Source of the DNA: Pontederia crassipes
Lineage: Eukaryota > Streptophyta > Magnoliopsida > Commelinales > Pontederiaceae
Assembly: GCA_030549335.1 (NCBI GenBank)
Contig: CM060188.1
Coordinates: forward strand, 5,952,001 to 6,016,000
DNA: 64,000 nt
Reading direction: 5' to 3'
Shown here: positions 1-13,218 of the stretch, piece by piece
Layout of the letters: each line of letters starts with the position of its first letter
How positions within the stretch are numbered: the first letter of the stretch is position 1
Notes under the pieces: generated by a model
The model's input: the letters and a program-made list of their open reading frames with translations, nothing else
The model's database searches: none
Told to the model about the DNA's origin: nothing
Made by a program: the position numbers and the translations under genes

Positions 1-2200
1 GTGAGAGGCGTGATTATCGTATTGCTAACTTTGTGTTTAATTGAGTATTCCTATACGGATTTGTTTTTCGAAAAATGCTTTGAAAAATTTTGGAGATGTT
101 GAATTATTGTGTGAAGCGATAGACACACGTTATATTATTTACGAGTATTTGGCTCGTGATTTTATTTTGAGAGTGAGCTTGTGACTCACTATTTTTGGAC
201 ATATATTTTTACTTTTTTGAATTGTCAGTAATGTTATTATAACTGTCTGTGATAATTAAAATTTTAAAGTTAATTGTTTAAGATGAGATATATATGAATT
301 GTTGTACATGATGTATAAACGAATTTATACATACGTCATGTCAAAATTTTTGAAAATTTTCAGAGTTAGTTTATTTTTGAAACGCTGATTTCCGTTGAAG
401 ATTTGAATTTGAATTTAAACGATTAATTTTTCGATTTAAGCTCAATCTTAGACCTAGATCAACGATGCCGAACTCATATGGCTTCTTCTCGTGGGTGATG
501 ACATGGTCCTAGGAGACAGGGACAGGAGGTGGCAAGCGCAGCTTCATAGTTGGGGTGGTGAAGATGACGATGATGACCCTGGCCAAGGCGAGCTTTGGAT
601 GTGCCCGCGTGAGGGAGCTGACGATGCGGGAGGCTGGCTAGAGAGGAAGTTGACACAGAGCCGGCCACCCCCCATACGCCCTCCCACTGTCAACTCCTAA
701 GCCGTGCCGAAAACCATACGTTCATCCATCGAACAGGTGCGCTGCTAACCACGCCTTCATCCATTGAACTTCATTCCACATCGGATGATGAATGCGAGTG
801 AGAGGACCATCCACCCATCTTAATGTGGGAGGATGCGCATTATACCCTAATTATAAGCATGAATACCGTTTTTAGCATACATGAGGATCACAAAGTTATA
901 GAAAAAACATCACCCAAATAAACGTATGGAAGAACAAATTCATGCATAATTCATCACCCACATAAATCTGTCTCCTAATTAAAATACAGGCCGAGGACGA
1001 ATCCCATACACGTACGGCTCGTCGTACCTAAAATTGTGTCATGATCATGCGTTACAAAATAACATGATTCATTGTCGCCTCACTTCTCATGGACCCATCG
1101 TTGCTAGTGCTCCAATGGGTTTTGCACTGATATGACAGAGCATCTGAACCACTTATTTCTACCATTCCAATGTATAGACGTAGCATAATTTAACGAAAAT
1201 AAATATCATGTTACTTATATTAAACACGTTGGATCCATATTTCTTATTGAGATTAATGCAACGAACACGATTCGTCGATTTTTGTTTATTTTTCTCGATT
1301 AATCGTTTGAATGAAATATATCTACGTCTATATTTTTTTTCTCCCAAAACTCATGAGCCATTTTTTTTAATCTTAAATAGCGAAGATAAACTTGCATTTG
1401 TCCTTTTACAATATATAATGTGAATTACCAAAGTCCAAACAACATATGCACGCTATTTGTATTTATAAACGTTTTCCCCTTGTAATGTTCTTTAATTATA
1501 TGTTTAACGCTAATTGGGCAAATTAAGAATTCCCATATATCAACAAAACATGAGTGCTGAGAGAAAAGAGAAAGATTCTGATAGGGAGTATAAGATCCAA
1601 ATAAATTGATGTCACCAATTTGGAAGGATGAATGCAACCAAAAGCTGAAACAATTAATTAGTGGAATATATTTTAGGATTGATGGAAATTAATAATTTGG
1701 AGTTCGGTTCTTGTAATTGTCAATTTGTGCAAATTTTTTTTTACTATTTTGACTCGTGTTAATATCGAATTGCTTCTTCTACTAAACTATGAACACGAAA
1801 TATTATTGATTGTCCAAGAATTCAATGTCCGGTGAATTTTAAAATTTATAGAAATAAAATTGACTCCTTTAAGAACTGTGAGATCGAAAAGATCTCCTAT
1901 CTTTAGAATTATATATCTATTTATTTTACTTTTTGTGTTTTTTTTAGTATCATAAGCCTACCTTTATAATGAAAAATGACCGAAAAAGAATACGGCTTAA
2001 CTCTATATTTAAACAATTTATCATTTTTTTATAGACTTAACTCAATTTCTAACGTAAAGAAAATATCTAAGCACTAAAACTAATATTATAGGGCCCATTT
2101 TTCGGGAATGGACTCACATATTTTGAGAACAAATGTGATGTACAATTACATTCCTAGATGATATTTGATTATAATAAACTGTTTGTAAAAAAAATGCATT
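1..2200. other. AT-rich intergenic stretch, no supported gene
   Basis: Mostly AT-rich spacer. A GC-richer patch at about 470-700 carries two overlapping antisense open frames of 64-69 codons. Neither resembles a protein I know, and the patch looks like chance coding in GC-rich DNA. I recognise no complete transposon here. Confidence 0.5.
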
Positions 2201-2210
2201 TTATATATTT
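2201..2210 (+). promoter_or_regulatory. Candidate TATA box of the ALOG/LSH gene
   Basis: The stretch TTATATATTT lies just upstream of the CT-rich leader of the ALOG gene. It is the best TATA-like match before the pyrimidine-rich tract, which would place transcription start near 2230-2240. This is inference from spacing only; AT-rich DNA gives such matches by chance. Confidence 0.35.
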
Positions 2211-2261
2211 TTTACCTTGTTAACAATTATCCTGTCACATCACCTTTCATCCCACTGTCAA

Positions 2262-2700
2262 CTTTGTCTCCATTTTACACTCGAAGACCTAACTCTCATC
2301 TTCCTCCTCCTTCTCTCTCCCCTTCCACTCTCTCTCACTCTCTCTCTCTCACACACTCACTCACTCACTCAATAATCTTCCTTCCACCGTCTGTACAAAA
2401 CCCTGAAAACCAGTCTCATCCTCCTTTTTTTAGGCCAAACAATACTTCCTTCTGTGCTCCTCCCTCTGCATACGAAGCATGTAACCCTCCCCGATCTCTC
2501 TCTCTCTCACTCACTCCTCCAGAATCTCTCATTTCCCCTTACCACGCCAGTCACTTGCCCACTGGAGCAACATCCTCAGTCAGCAGCAGCCCTCCTCACC
2601 TCGCTCGGAGGAGGCCAATCACTATAGTAAGTTCTCCCCCTCGTGCACATCTCTCTCTCTCTCTCTCTCTCTCTCCCGCTCTCTCTCTTTCTCTCTCTGT
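2262..2700 (+). repeat. CT-rich pyrimidine tract in the leader of the ALOG gene
   Basis: There are repeated (CT)n runs around 2310-2350, 2490-2515 and 2648-2700, mixed with CCT and CTCA units. Long CT microsatellites are common in plant 5'UTRs and core promoters. The open frames read through this tract (Ser, Leu and Pro runs) are low-complexity artefacts. Confidence 0.7.
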
Positions 2701-3165
2701 CCCTTATCAGAAAATCTCTCAGGACCACTTACGCCCTTAACCCTTCAAATCTCCCCTCGTTTCTGACAAGATCAGCACCCGTAAAGGTGAAATCTACGCT
2801 CACTCATGAATTGGATCTATATTTATATTCATACACCACTCCCTCCTTCCATCCCTCCCGCTTCCTCTCTCCCTTTTCTATGCAATTTTTGGCTTGCTTC
2901 CCTTTCCGGGTTGGGACTCAAAAAAATGTCTAAGATCAGCTGTGCCACGGCAAGAATGTTATAGCCCTCACGCCAAAGACGAACCAACACTGATAAGCAT
3001 ATATGCACAACCTCCCATATTGATCGATCATGCATCGTAGTATACAATATCATATATTTCATCATCACGATATGACCAAATTAGTAATATGATCAACCAA
3101 ACCATGCATGTATAATTAAAAACTCATAGCGGCCTCTTAATTATTCCAAATTTTTTTTGGCGCAG
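2627..3165 (+). other. Probable 5'UTR intron of the ALOG gene
   Basis: A consensus donor GTAAGT begins at 2627. A T-rich acceptor ending in CGCAG closes at 3165, 46 bases before the start codon. Removing this 539-bp segment would join the CT-rich leader to the coding exon. 5'UTR introns are known in some LSH/G1-like genes. Transcript data would settle it. Confidence 0.5.
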
Positions 3166-3211
3166 GCTCAAAAGATCACACAACTGAAGCAGCTAGTGAC
3201 ATCACTACTAC

Positions 3212-3850
3212 ATGGACTTTGTGCCGAACCCAGAGAGCCCGCCATCCGACAACAGTGGCGGCAGCGGTCCAAACAACAACAGCAGCCCGCAGCACTTTGC
3301 GGTGGCGGTATCGCCGCCGTCGGCGTCCGCCGGCGCAGCGGTGGGTGCCTCTTCATCCTCCTCGCCTCCGTCGTTGAGCCGCTACGAGTCGCAGAAGCGC
3401 CGCGACTGGAACACCTTCGGGCAGTACCTCAAGAACCACCGGCCGCCGCTGTCGCTGTCCCGATGCAGCGGCGCACACGTCCTAGAGTTCCTGCGTTACC
3501 TGGACCAGTTCGGCAAGACTAAGGTGCACACACAGCTGTGCCCCTTTTTCGGCCACCCGAACCCACCGGCCCCCTGCCCGTGCCCGCTGCGACAGGCCTG
3601 GGGCAGCCTCGACGCACTCATTGGCCGCCTCCGCGCTGCCTACGAGGAGAATGGTGGCAAGCCTGAGTCCAACCCCTTCGGCGCCCGCGCCGTCCGTCTC
3701 TACCTCCGCGAGGTTCGGGAGATACAGTCCAAGGCGCGTGGCATCAGCTACGAGAAGAAGAAGCGCAAGAAGCCGCTGCCGCAGCCCACGGACGATCACC
3801 ACAGCCAGTACCTTCCCCCGCCACCACCGCCACCTCCGGCTGTAGCTTAA
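3212..3850 (+). CDS. LSH: ALOG-domain (LSH/G1-like) nuclear protein
   Basis: Single-exon CDS of 212 residues. Family members are plant-specific nuclear DNA-binding regulators that act at meristem and organ boundaries, setting inflorescence and floral organ fate (Arabidopsis LSH genes, rice G1 and TAW1). Residues 1-54 are a Ser/Pro/Gly-rich tail. The ALOG domain runs from about 55 to 182, opening with [11 protein letters not shown] and followed by [19 protein letters not shown]. The zinc-ribbon insert of the family is visible as His106, Cys110, His115, Cys122 and Cys124. A basic nuclear localisation motif KKKRKK is at 182-187, and the C-terminus is polyproline. The ATG is chosen because it follows a plausible acceptor at 3165 and begins MDFVPN, typical of the family. 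The C-tail is shorter than in rice TAW1. The family call is firm; the exact paralogue is not. Confidence 0.95.
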   Translation: MDFVPNPESPPSDNSGGSGPNNNSSPQHFAVAVSPPSASAGAAVGASSSSSPPSLSRYESQKRRDWNTFGQYLKNHRPPLSLSRCSGAHVLEFLRYLDQFGKTKVHTQLCPFFGHPNPPAPCPCPLRQAWGSLDALIGRLRAAYEENGGKPESNPFGARAVRLYLREVREIQSKARGISYEKKKRKKPLPQPTDDHHSQYLPPPPPPPPAVA

Positions 3851-6800
3851 ATAGATTGAAGACGCCGGTGGTGATCACCTCATGGCAATGGATGGAGAAA
3901 GAGAGCCCAGTGACTTCTTCTTCCCTTGGCCTCTACATATATCAGATATGCATGCAGTACCATCAGATCTCGATTTCTTCTTGCTTCCATTTATATGAGT
4001 AGCGAAGTGCGAGTTCGTAGTTTTTATGCTTACTTTGAGGCTACTACTATTATCATTAGTTTATGTTGATCTTTTCCCTGTGTGCTGATTGAACCTTTGA
4101 ACAGCTTGCTTCTCTACATTTTTACTATATGATCATGAGGGTTTATGCTGCTGCTGTAGCAATTGCTGTCGCTTTTACTGAGAGCCTTCAAAATTTTTCT
4201 GATGTGAACATTTCTCGCTACCAAGTGGTGGTTCTGTTGTTCTGAGAATATACACACACATATCCACATCTTCTATTTATACACACATATATATCTACAA
4301 ATAGTAATAGCTCAAAGGGGGGCGATTGCTAAGTACAGTACTTGGAGGTGAAAGGTCACTGGAACAGTGTTGTACCAGAGATACCAAGATGTGTGATCAA
4401 GCAGCTGTGTGCAGTATGAGGTAAAAAGTATATGTGATTTAACTGACCACCTACTGTCCTACCACTGAAAGGGTCATGGTTGAGGAGTCGTGGGGGTGTG
4501 CAGTGCGTGCGTGTGTACCTTAGATTCTGGGAAATCGAAGGCAAAGTTATGGATCTGTCCTCCGATCTGTCAACTTCATTCAATTGCTTTCTTTTTATGG
4601 TAATCAAAAGTGGAGCTGGTGTGGGGGGCTTTCGTGAGATCGTCTGCCAGGAGTTGTTTGTTTCTTCAAAGCAAATTGCCGAACTAGGAGTCAGTGTTCA
4701 ACTCTCTCTGCATCAACGTCTACTTTTCTCTCTTGGCTAAGAGCCTATATTTCACCACTCTCTTAATTTTGTTGTCTATATCTATATGCACACACATATA
4801 CGTGTGTGCGCGAGAAATCATTCATGGTGATACCATGCATTGAGAATCATTCGTGGGTATCCTCAACATTTCTTTCTCTGTCAACCCTCAAGTGATACAC
4901 TGAGAACCAATGGATAATAGTATGCTTCATGGTGCACTATCGCTGTGGCGATTAACGGACCATTAGATAACAATCTTTTTTATTTCTTATCTCGATGAAC
5001 AAACTTCTATATACTTTGTGATTCACTCTTCCAACTCTCGTATAATCGAGTGCGTAGGTAGACATTCTTGTTTACACAACTCCGGGCGAATTAGAGTCCT
5101 TAAGCTTGAGCTAGTTATCACGGCCATGTTCTTGGGCTTAAGCACATTGACGTTTTCACCATAAGACGAAGTGCAAACTGTTCATCCTTAACATTGCGGA
5201 TATCCATTGAAATAGCAAACTACATATAATTGCTGAATGAAAGTCTAGGAGTCGTGGCTTTCCATTTTTTTTTTTAAAAAAATTTGTAAGGATAAACATG
5301 GAGAAACAAGAATGGGATGTGATGCGGCCAACAATAAGGTTTGTGTAGTAGTTCCTGTCATCGTTTGCCTTTACCATCCACGCATCCTTATTTTACACAC
5401 CCTTTTGCTTTAAGGATCCTTTGGTGTTTATAAGATCAATCGGTATACACATATGTGCATGTCTGTGTGTTTCAATTGGTCTTATACTTAACTAGTTAAG
5501 CATGCTAGATATCCCATAGGTCTGCTGATATGATGATGAAGATAATGGTTGTGATGTCAAAATTTCATGATCCTTCATGTTTCTTACTCTTTATATATAT
5601 TTCATTCATTATGTTTCCAGAATCCGCACGTAATGTAATTTTTAAGTTATTCCTTGCATACAATTTGGGCTGCTGCGGCAGCTCATATATACTTATTGAT
5701 TTTTTACTGCTTAATTTACTTACAAGTAATTGGAGTACAATATATGTACTCATATATCTTGCATATTTAATGTTTGTATACAACGATATTAAGTAAATTA
5801 ATTAGTTTTGTTAAATTTGAATGCACAGATCTAACAAACAAGCCAATATCATTTTCAAGCAGCAACTTGAGAATTTTGAGATATTATTTTCATATTATTT
5901 TTCAGTTATATACATACATTTGATTTCATGTATTTAATTTCTACAACTGGAATGCATTTCACGATTATTTGATAAACTTATAATTTCTTCAAGTATATAT
6001 TCTTTATAATGTTCAGCTTCTATTTAATAATTTCTTTTGACGGAAATTAGCAACAGTTATTAAGTATCATATTACAAATAATCACCGTTTTTTGTTACAT
6101 GTGGGATAAAGCTTTGTTGTTGTTGTTTTGTTGCATGTGGACTTCCATAGACTTGATTTAAGAAAATTAAAAACTGAAAATAAAAGAGCACATAGATCAG
6201 GAGATTCGAACTCGTGATCTTATATATAATTGTGTTATGCCCTTGTCCCCACAAATAATCTCATTGATGCATAAGCTTAGTTACAATTGTTAAATAGATG
6301 TTCATTCATTCAATAACCATAACTAAACTTTACTTTTCCTTATGGACTAATTAAGCTGAAAGTTCTATGCTCAAATATTTATTGCGGTAAGGAAATCTGA
6401 TCGACGTAATAACTTCGAAGTACTCTAGAGTGCTGACTTGAAGTGCTACGGGTTCAATGTTACATGATTTTTATAAGAAAATGGAAAATAATATAACGAG
6501 TAAACTTATGGAATTCCCTCAATAGAAGTATATATTATAGTCATAAATTAAGCTTGACAAAGATAATATTTTTAAGATTTCTACAGGATTGTAATATTGT
6601 GCAAGGTGCACCTCAAGCTCAGACGTATGCGGCAGTACCAGTATTATCATGAAATGTTTACTATAAAGAGTATGGACGTCCTTTTTTTTTTACTTAAAGC
6701 CATGCACTCCAATTTTGTGTATCTTGACGAATCATAAGTAGTTACATAGCCATGCACGGTAGAATTTTAATCAGAATAAAGATTTAGCTTGAGTTTAAAT

Positions 6801-8437
6801 AGGAAAAAAAATATCTACTTTGTATTTTCATCTAGGTTTTATATGTGTCTGATGAGGCTTGATAGAAATGTTCACTTCAGTTCCTACCTACAAGTATATC
6901 CAAATGCATTATTTGATTTTGGATTAAGAATATGTTATCTGACAATTCTTTTTAATCAAATACAGCTAAACAAATACTGTTGAAATTAGCATGACTGTAC
7001 GAATGCAGTCGTTCTATAGTTCGTAAAGGCTAGAAGGAGAAGTACGTATTAAATTCATTGATTTTATTTGACGGCACTAGGTTCATAATCAAGGGACGTA
7101 ATGCATACGTAATGCATGTATACGTGTTATACATATATATATATATATATAATATATATATATATATATAATATAAAGAAAATAGTGAGACATCTTAGCT
7201 AGATCTTAGACATGAAATAACTAACATATATATATACATTACATATAGAATAAAGAGTGAGTGAGAGAGAGATAGAATTCTACTTTCCTAAAGGACTTTT
7301 ACTTAATATCAAATGCCTAAAATTTTATTCTTTTTCCTTTATCTAATTACTTTTTAAAAATAAAAATTAAATGAAACCACCCTCACCTCATCATTCTCAG
7401 GCCCCTAGCTATTTTTTTAAAAAAATCTTAATTTCTAAAACAAGAGATCATAAAATTGAATAAATTTAAAAAAGGTAAATGTTTAAAAAGATATAAATAT
7501 TAATGATTGAGATTAATTGAAAATATAAGATGGTTTAAACGTTGAATATGAAATTAACCCATATATATATATATATATACACGTATGAATTACATAAACA
7601 CGTGTTTCGAATACTTCATGTGATCTTTCACTTATTGCTTTCATTTTGTCATCAATACCATTATTTTTAGATGTGTATAAAATTGATTGGTTCGTGACAC
7701 TTCCTAGAGTCTCCATGCATCACTCATTACAAGGCAAATCATCATCTTTATTAATTAACTCGCTTTTTTTATTTATTAACACATTACTAATTAAATTAGC
7801 TATTGATCACACGTGTGTATACTCTTGCAATCGCTTCTTGTTTAACTACAGTACACAGTTTTAGTTGGTCGAAAACAAAGTATTAAAATGTATCAAATTC
7901 ATTTTGGATTCCTATTTAAGAGGATATATATATATATATATATAAAGAAGGGAAATCGTGAAAATAAGATAACGTAAAATATAAAATAATATTTGCAACG
8001 ATAAGATGTTATAACCTCTACATCATATTAATTTTCTCATGACGCGCTACACAACTTTACTAATCATAAGGCGCTGATTCTTCCATCTCTCACCCTCTTG
8101 GTCACGATGGCAGGAGAGAGTCACAATGAAGGTGGTGTTGTGGTCTTGAGCACTGAAAAAAAAGGAAAGGAACTCGATCTCTCTCTCGCACCCTACGCAA
8201 GATACGTACATATTTTTGCGGACCTAATTTGATGTTGTGGTCTTCAGCACTGCCATGCTTTCCTTCCGTATTTTGTAAACAATTTAATTAGATGTTTCTA
8301 TCTCCGGCGAACGTCGCACCATCCCGGTGCGACTGTCATGCACACCGGCACACCTGACCTAACACGGTCGCACCTTGCGCAAGACATTTCTTCTTCTATT
8401 CTTTGAAATTGGGTCAATGAAGAAACTGACAAGAAAA
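3851..8437. other. Downstream spacer, AT-rich, no supported gene
   Basis: The 3'UTR of the ALOG gene should lie in the first few hundred bases; I could not fix a polyadenylation site. The rest is AT-rich spacer with TA microsatellites (7132-7175, about 7560-7580 and 7926-7944). A short remnant at about 6097-6130 (GTGGGATAAAGC followed by TTG repeats) resembles the tail of the Angio-type SINE found later in the window. Confidence 0.5.
7132..7175. repeat. (AT)n microsatellite
   Basis: Alternating AT run of about 40 bases with two short interruptions. Confidence 0.9.
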
Positions 8438-8451
8438 TTGAGTAATGATTT

Positions 8452-8576
8452 TTTTTTCGGTTGGGAAGCGATGCTAATCGTCTAACTCACGCGACACTAA
8501 AAAGCGCACTGACTATAAATTAAAGTCTCGATTCATCATCGAACTTGATTAACGTGATGTCGCTCCGAGCAGCACG
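8452..8576 (-). mobile_element. 5'-truncated SINE copy 1 (new family)
   Basis: A 125-bp insert with a T-rich left end, meaning a poly(A) tail on the minus strand. It is flanked by a perfect 14-bp target-site duplication TTGAGTAATGATTT at 8438-8451 and 8577-8590. It shares its 3' half with the copies at 15952 and 16553. The TSD and tail indicate insertion by target-primed reverse transcription. Confidence 0.75.
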
Positions 8577-8590
8577 TTGAGTAATGATTT

Positions 8591-10640
8591 AATTGGTTCA
8601 ACCGAGTTCAATCAAACTAAACCAAATTTTTTTATAAAATATTATTATGAGTAAAAATAAAATATAATAGAAAATAGCGTAAATAAAAATTAAATAGAAA
8701 AATAAATTAAGATAGAAATGAAAATATAAAAATTAAAAAATGAATAATAATCTATAAATTGCCATCTTTAAAGAATTAAGTATTACTAAAATGTTTTGTT
8801 GTTATTTTAAATATATTATCTAATGTTATATTATTTGCTTGTTGAAAAAAATATGAATTTATTTATTTGTTTTTATGTATTCTTTTGTTATCTTTCCTCC
8901 ATCAATTCAAATTGACTTCCCTTCATCCATTCAAATCATTTTTCTTATACTTACTTCCTTTTCAAATTCAAATTAACTTTCCTACATTAATTCAATTCAA
9001 TTTCCTTATACTTAGTTCCAATTATAATTCACTGCCTATAAATTTTCTTAGTATATCTTTCTATCATTTATTTTATTCCCGGCCCCTCCATGAGCATTTC
9101 AACGTTATACTTTTCTTATTTCCACTCTTTTTTTTCAAATTTTTCACTATTTTCTTAATATTTTATCTAAAAATATGATCGAACTAGTTTTTCGGTTCAA
9201 CCTGATTTTTCTCTATTTGATCTGATTCAATTATTTATTTTTTTCAAAAAATGAGAACCTGACAAAAAATTGTTCTTTTCTTTGTTGCACTTAGTACCTT
9301 TGTCCCACATTAGAGCCTGTTTCTATTGAAAATTTTGGAGGAATGAGATGAAATATGAGAAAATAAAATTAGTTACACCATGTTTAAACGTCTTTTTTTA
9401 TGTATAATATTTTTTATTATATTTTTTTTAATTTTATCTTTATCACTTTTTATTTTTAAAACCTTTTTCTCAATAAAATATTTTTATTTATATTCATTCT
9501 AATTTGTAACTTTTAAAAGTATATTAATAAAATAACTATGAGTACAAAATATAATAAAAATAGTGTAAATAAAAAATTAAAGAGAAAAATAAATTAAGTG
9601 AAGAAATATTATATTATAAATATTTGTTAGTCATTAAATATTTTAAATAGTTTATATATAATGAAGAATAAAGTAAACTTTTGTATAAATAAAAGTTTCA
9701 TTTCAAGCTCATAATCTTTCACAATGGTTTCATATCTCACCACACAACTCCATCTCACCCCTTCATTACTTAATTGCCAAAAAAACATTGAATTCTAAGT
9801 CATTTCCTTGATCTTGGTTCCTAACAATGTTAATACAACTAGGATATGTGATTGATTTTGTATTAATTATCTGTATTTTTGCATTCACCAATTAGTTATT
9901 AAATTTATGTTAATTATTTTTCCATCATTATATGACCTGATTATTCTTATGCTCTCTTACTCATTATATCATAATTGGAACCAAAGATAGATTATTGATT
10001 ATTTCATTTAAAAGTCTCATATTTAACAACACTATCTCATTTCTCTACAACTGATTATTCGTAGTTTTAACTTTTCCAATAAGTTTGGTTACTACCTCAA
10101 TGGTTATGCTTATAGAAGGAATGAAAGATGTGTTTCTAAATTATCAATTTTTTTAAGTGAATTATGACAAAAATAATCATTCAATCAAAGCTTTAAATAT
10201 TTTATTAATAAATAGTATCATAAAATTCATCTTTTTTATTGTTTGGAATCTTTTGCTAATAAATCTTAATTTTATCTCATCTTCTTTTATCTATATTCAC
10301 TTTTTTTATTATTTGTGTTGTTTATTCGTTATGATGTGATTAAAATTTAAAATAGTCCTTGAGTGTAATTTGGTAATTTCTCCAACTATTTAAATATTAT
10401 TTATATTATTAGTACTTGTCAAATATTATAATATGATATTACCAATAGTTTAAATATTCGTAATCTATTTAAGTGGTAATATAAATTATTGATTAATTCA
10501 ATCGGTAATGCACCAAACGACTCATAAGATAAAAGCTGGAAAATATTTATCTAAGAATTATCTCAAAATTTGTTGATGATAAAATAAAGTAGTTGAAAGA
10601 TATTTCATTGGCTAAAAAGCGGTGAAAATACACTTTATTT
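8591..10640. other. AT-rich spacer, possible decayed DNA elements
   Basis: Very AT-rich. Two segments share phrases (around 8640-8740 and 9535-9610, both with a 'gagtaaaaat/agtacaaaat...aaataaattaag' pattern), which suggests related non-autonomous elements. I could not define ends, so no element is called. The open frame at 8867-9178 is low complexity. Confidence 0.35.
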
Positions 10641-10649
10641 CTATTTTAG

Positions 10650-12080
10650 AGAGATTTAGCTCTTGAAAATAGTGTTACTTGAAAATTGGTGGATCTTCCT
10701 TCAGGAAAGAAGGTTGTATAAGGTCAAATTAACTGGAAAGGTTTAATGTTTGACTAGTGGCAAAGGATTATAACCAGAAGTAGGTGTGAAGTTCAAAAAA
10801 AACATTTTCTTCGGCAGCCATGTCTTAACTATTCGAGTTGTTTTAACTATTACAGTTGACTTCTCTATAATTGGGATAATAATACTTTTTGAATGACAAT
10901 TTGTTTGAAGAGGTTTACATGACTGTTCCTAAAGGATATAGTAGCAAGGGGAGATGAATGGCAAAGTGTCTAAGCTACTCAGATCTTTATATGGTTTTAA
11001 ACAAACATCTCACCCATGGAATATCAAACTTACAGAAATTCTAGTCAATTTCGATCTTACTCAAAGCCAAAACGATTACACACTTCTTTGCTAAGACCAA
11101 AGGGAGTGAGTTCATCACCTTATTGGTTTATGTCGATGACATACTTGTGGCAAGCAATAGTCCTGGTCTTATGAGTTCAACAAAACAAGCTTTACAACCT
11201 TAATTATATTAAGATGAAAGACTTTGGAGAATTAAAATTTGGAGGTACTCAGATCTTCTGCTAAAATCTTTCTCACGCAGAGAAAATATGCTTTGAATTT
11301 GTTGCCTGACATCGGTCTTTTAGCCTTCAAGCCTGCTTATATGCCCTATGAGCAGAATCTTTAACTCACAACAATTGAGTATGATTCTAGATTTACTCCG
11401 ACATCCTCTTCAACCTCTAGAGTCCTCTTAGTGACTTGTTGGATGTCTGATTTATTTGACCCATACTCGTCAAGACATAACTTTCGTGGTACGATATCTC
11501 ATCAATTTATGCATGCACCTAAGGAATCCCATCTTGCTGCAGTTTTGAGAGTTCTTCAATACCTTAAACTCTCCCATGGTCGAGGTCTTCTATTTTCATC
11601 TATCAAACATAATAGTGTTTCTGTCATACTGATGCTGATTAGACATCATGCATCCTCACTTGTAAATCTATCCTTGCCTATTGCATTCAAATAAATTAGT
11701 TTCTTGGAAATCCATAAAACAATCAATGGTATCCCATTCTTCAACAGAGTCTGAATATCGAAGTTTGGCACTCTAGTTAGATCAACTCTTTACTGAACTA
11801 TAGTTGCCTTTGCAACATCCTTTCCATGTATCTAGTGGCAATCGTGCAATGACTCAAATTGTTGACAATCAATGTTGTATGAGCGAACAAAACATATTGA
11901 AATTAATTGTCACTTCATCATAACAAAAATTGGCAAAAACTCATTCAGATTGGTCATGTTTCCACAAAGGATCAGTTGGTTGATTCACACACAGAGGCGC
12001 TCAATCGACAACAACATCATTATCTCATTGACAAGTTGGGTCTTTTCGATTTGTTCAAGCTTCCAATTTGAGGGGGGGGG
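10650..12080 (+). mobile_element. Ty1/Copia LTR retrotransposon fossil, pol part
   Basis: The translated pieces show the Copia reverse transcriptase region, including the catalytic segment LLVYVDDILVASN near 11120, then the RNase H region with ADH-type context ending near 12060. A purine-rich tract just before 12076 is followed by what looks like the start of a 3' LTR. The element is broken with many breaks, and no intact 5' end is visible. It appears old. Confidence 0.8.
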
Positions 12081-12452
12081 TGTTATCAGGTGTATATGTT
12101 TGCATATCCTCTTATATTATATGTTAGTGTTTTAATGGTGTAACGATTGTTGAGGTTCCACATATCGTTATTATAAAAATTGAGAAGAGGGAAGTTGTAA
12201 GCTTGAATTTGGTTGAATAAAATTCATATGGCTTTCCTCCCCATTTCTCAAGATCCAAATGTCACCGTTGTTGAAGCTCGAAGATCCAAATTCAACAATC
12301 AATCACTTGAATGATTTATTCATATGTACCTGAGTCTTGGTTATTTTAGTTTAAGACAAATATAAAGAAAAGAAATTAATTTAATGTTATATCTTATTGC
12401 CATATGTGAATCATTTATATAAAAACTTAACATTGCTGGATAAAGTCGTGAC

Positions 12453-13218
12453 TGTTAAGAATATAAAATAAATGATATTACTCTTTCTAATGGCTTAAGC
12501 TCTTAGAAAAATTGGTCAGTACATCAAATTTAATATGGTAACACATTTTTTTCTCCTTACCTACCTCCCAATGGCATCGTCTAGCTCCTCCACACAAGAT
12601 TCTCAACATTCTACCTCTGGTCCATCTCCAACTCCAGTTTTACCTACATTTAATCAGGTTCATCAATGTTTGCCCCTAAAACTCATGACGATAAACTACC
12701 TCCTATGGCGTAGGCAGCTTCTTCCCCTTCTTTGAAGCTTTGATCTCGAAGGCTTTGTCGATGGCTCGATGCCATGTTCGCCACGACATCTTCCTGTCCC
12801 AGCTAATGCACTAAAGAGCTCATCATCCATTGTGATCAATCCTACATACAGTGCTTGGATACACAAAAATCAAATTCTTCTAAGTTGGCTTATAGTATGT
12901 TTGTTATAACCTCTTATTTGTTCTTTAGTCATCATTTATAAATATGTACCACATTACTCAATGTAAAATATGTAAAATTCATTAAAGCCAATTCTACTTT
13001 TGTGTGAATTATCATGGTATTGGAGCAGATTAAATCTTGTTAAGATCTTATTAAAAAAGTATTTTTCTCCCTTTGTTGTCCATGTGGTGAGTTAAGTTAG
13101 ACCAAAATTGTCAACAGCCCGCACGTGAGAGAGAGTATCAAGAATATAAAATAAATGATGTTACTATTCCTAATGATTAAGCTTTTAGGAAAACTGATCA
13201 AAACATCAAATTTAATAG
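12453..13218 (+). mobile_element. SMART-type miniature LTR element split by a Copia-like insert
   Basis: Two ~83-bp terminal repeats (12453-12535 and about 13136-13218) match those of the SMART copies at 29.9, 36.3 and 44.1 kb. The primer-site region TGGTA occurs at 12536-12540 and again at 13015-13019. Between them lies an extra ~474 bp (12541-13014) that begins with a Copia-like gag start (MASSSSSTQDS, ending near LWRRQLLPLL). The duplicated TGGTA looks like a 5-bp target-site duplication of that inner insert. Confidence 0.55.

Noticed and set aside
474-700. Overlapping open frames on both strands
   Set aside because: Short, antisense to each other in a GC-rich patch, with no family resemblance.
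2264-2933. Ser/Pro/Leu-rich open frames
   Set aside because: They are readings of the CT microsatellite leader.
3168-3845. Open frames overlapping the ALOG gene in other frames
   Set aside because: Shadows of a GC-rich coding exon; only the ALOG frame matches a known domain.
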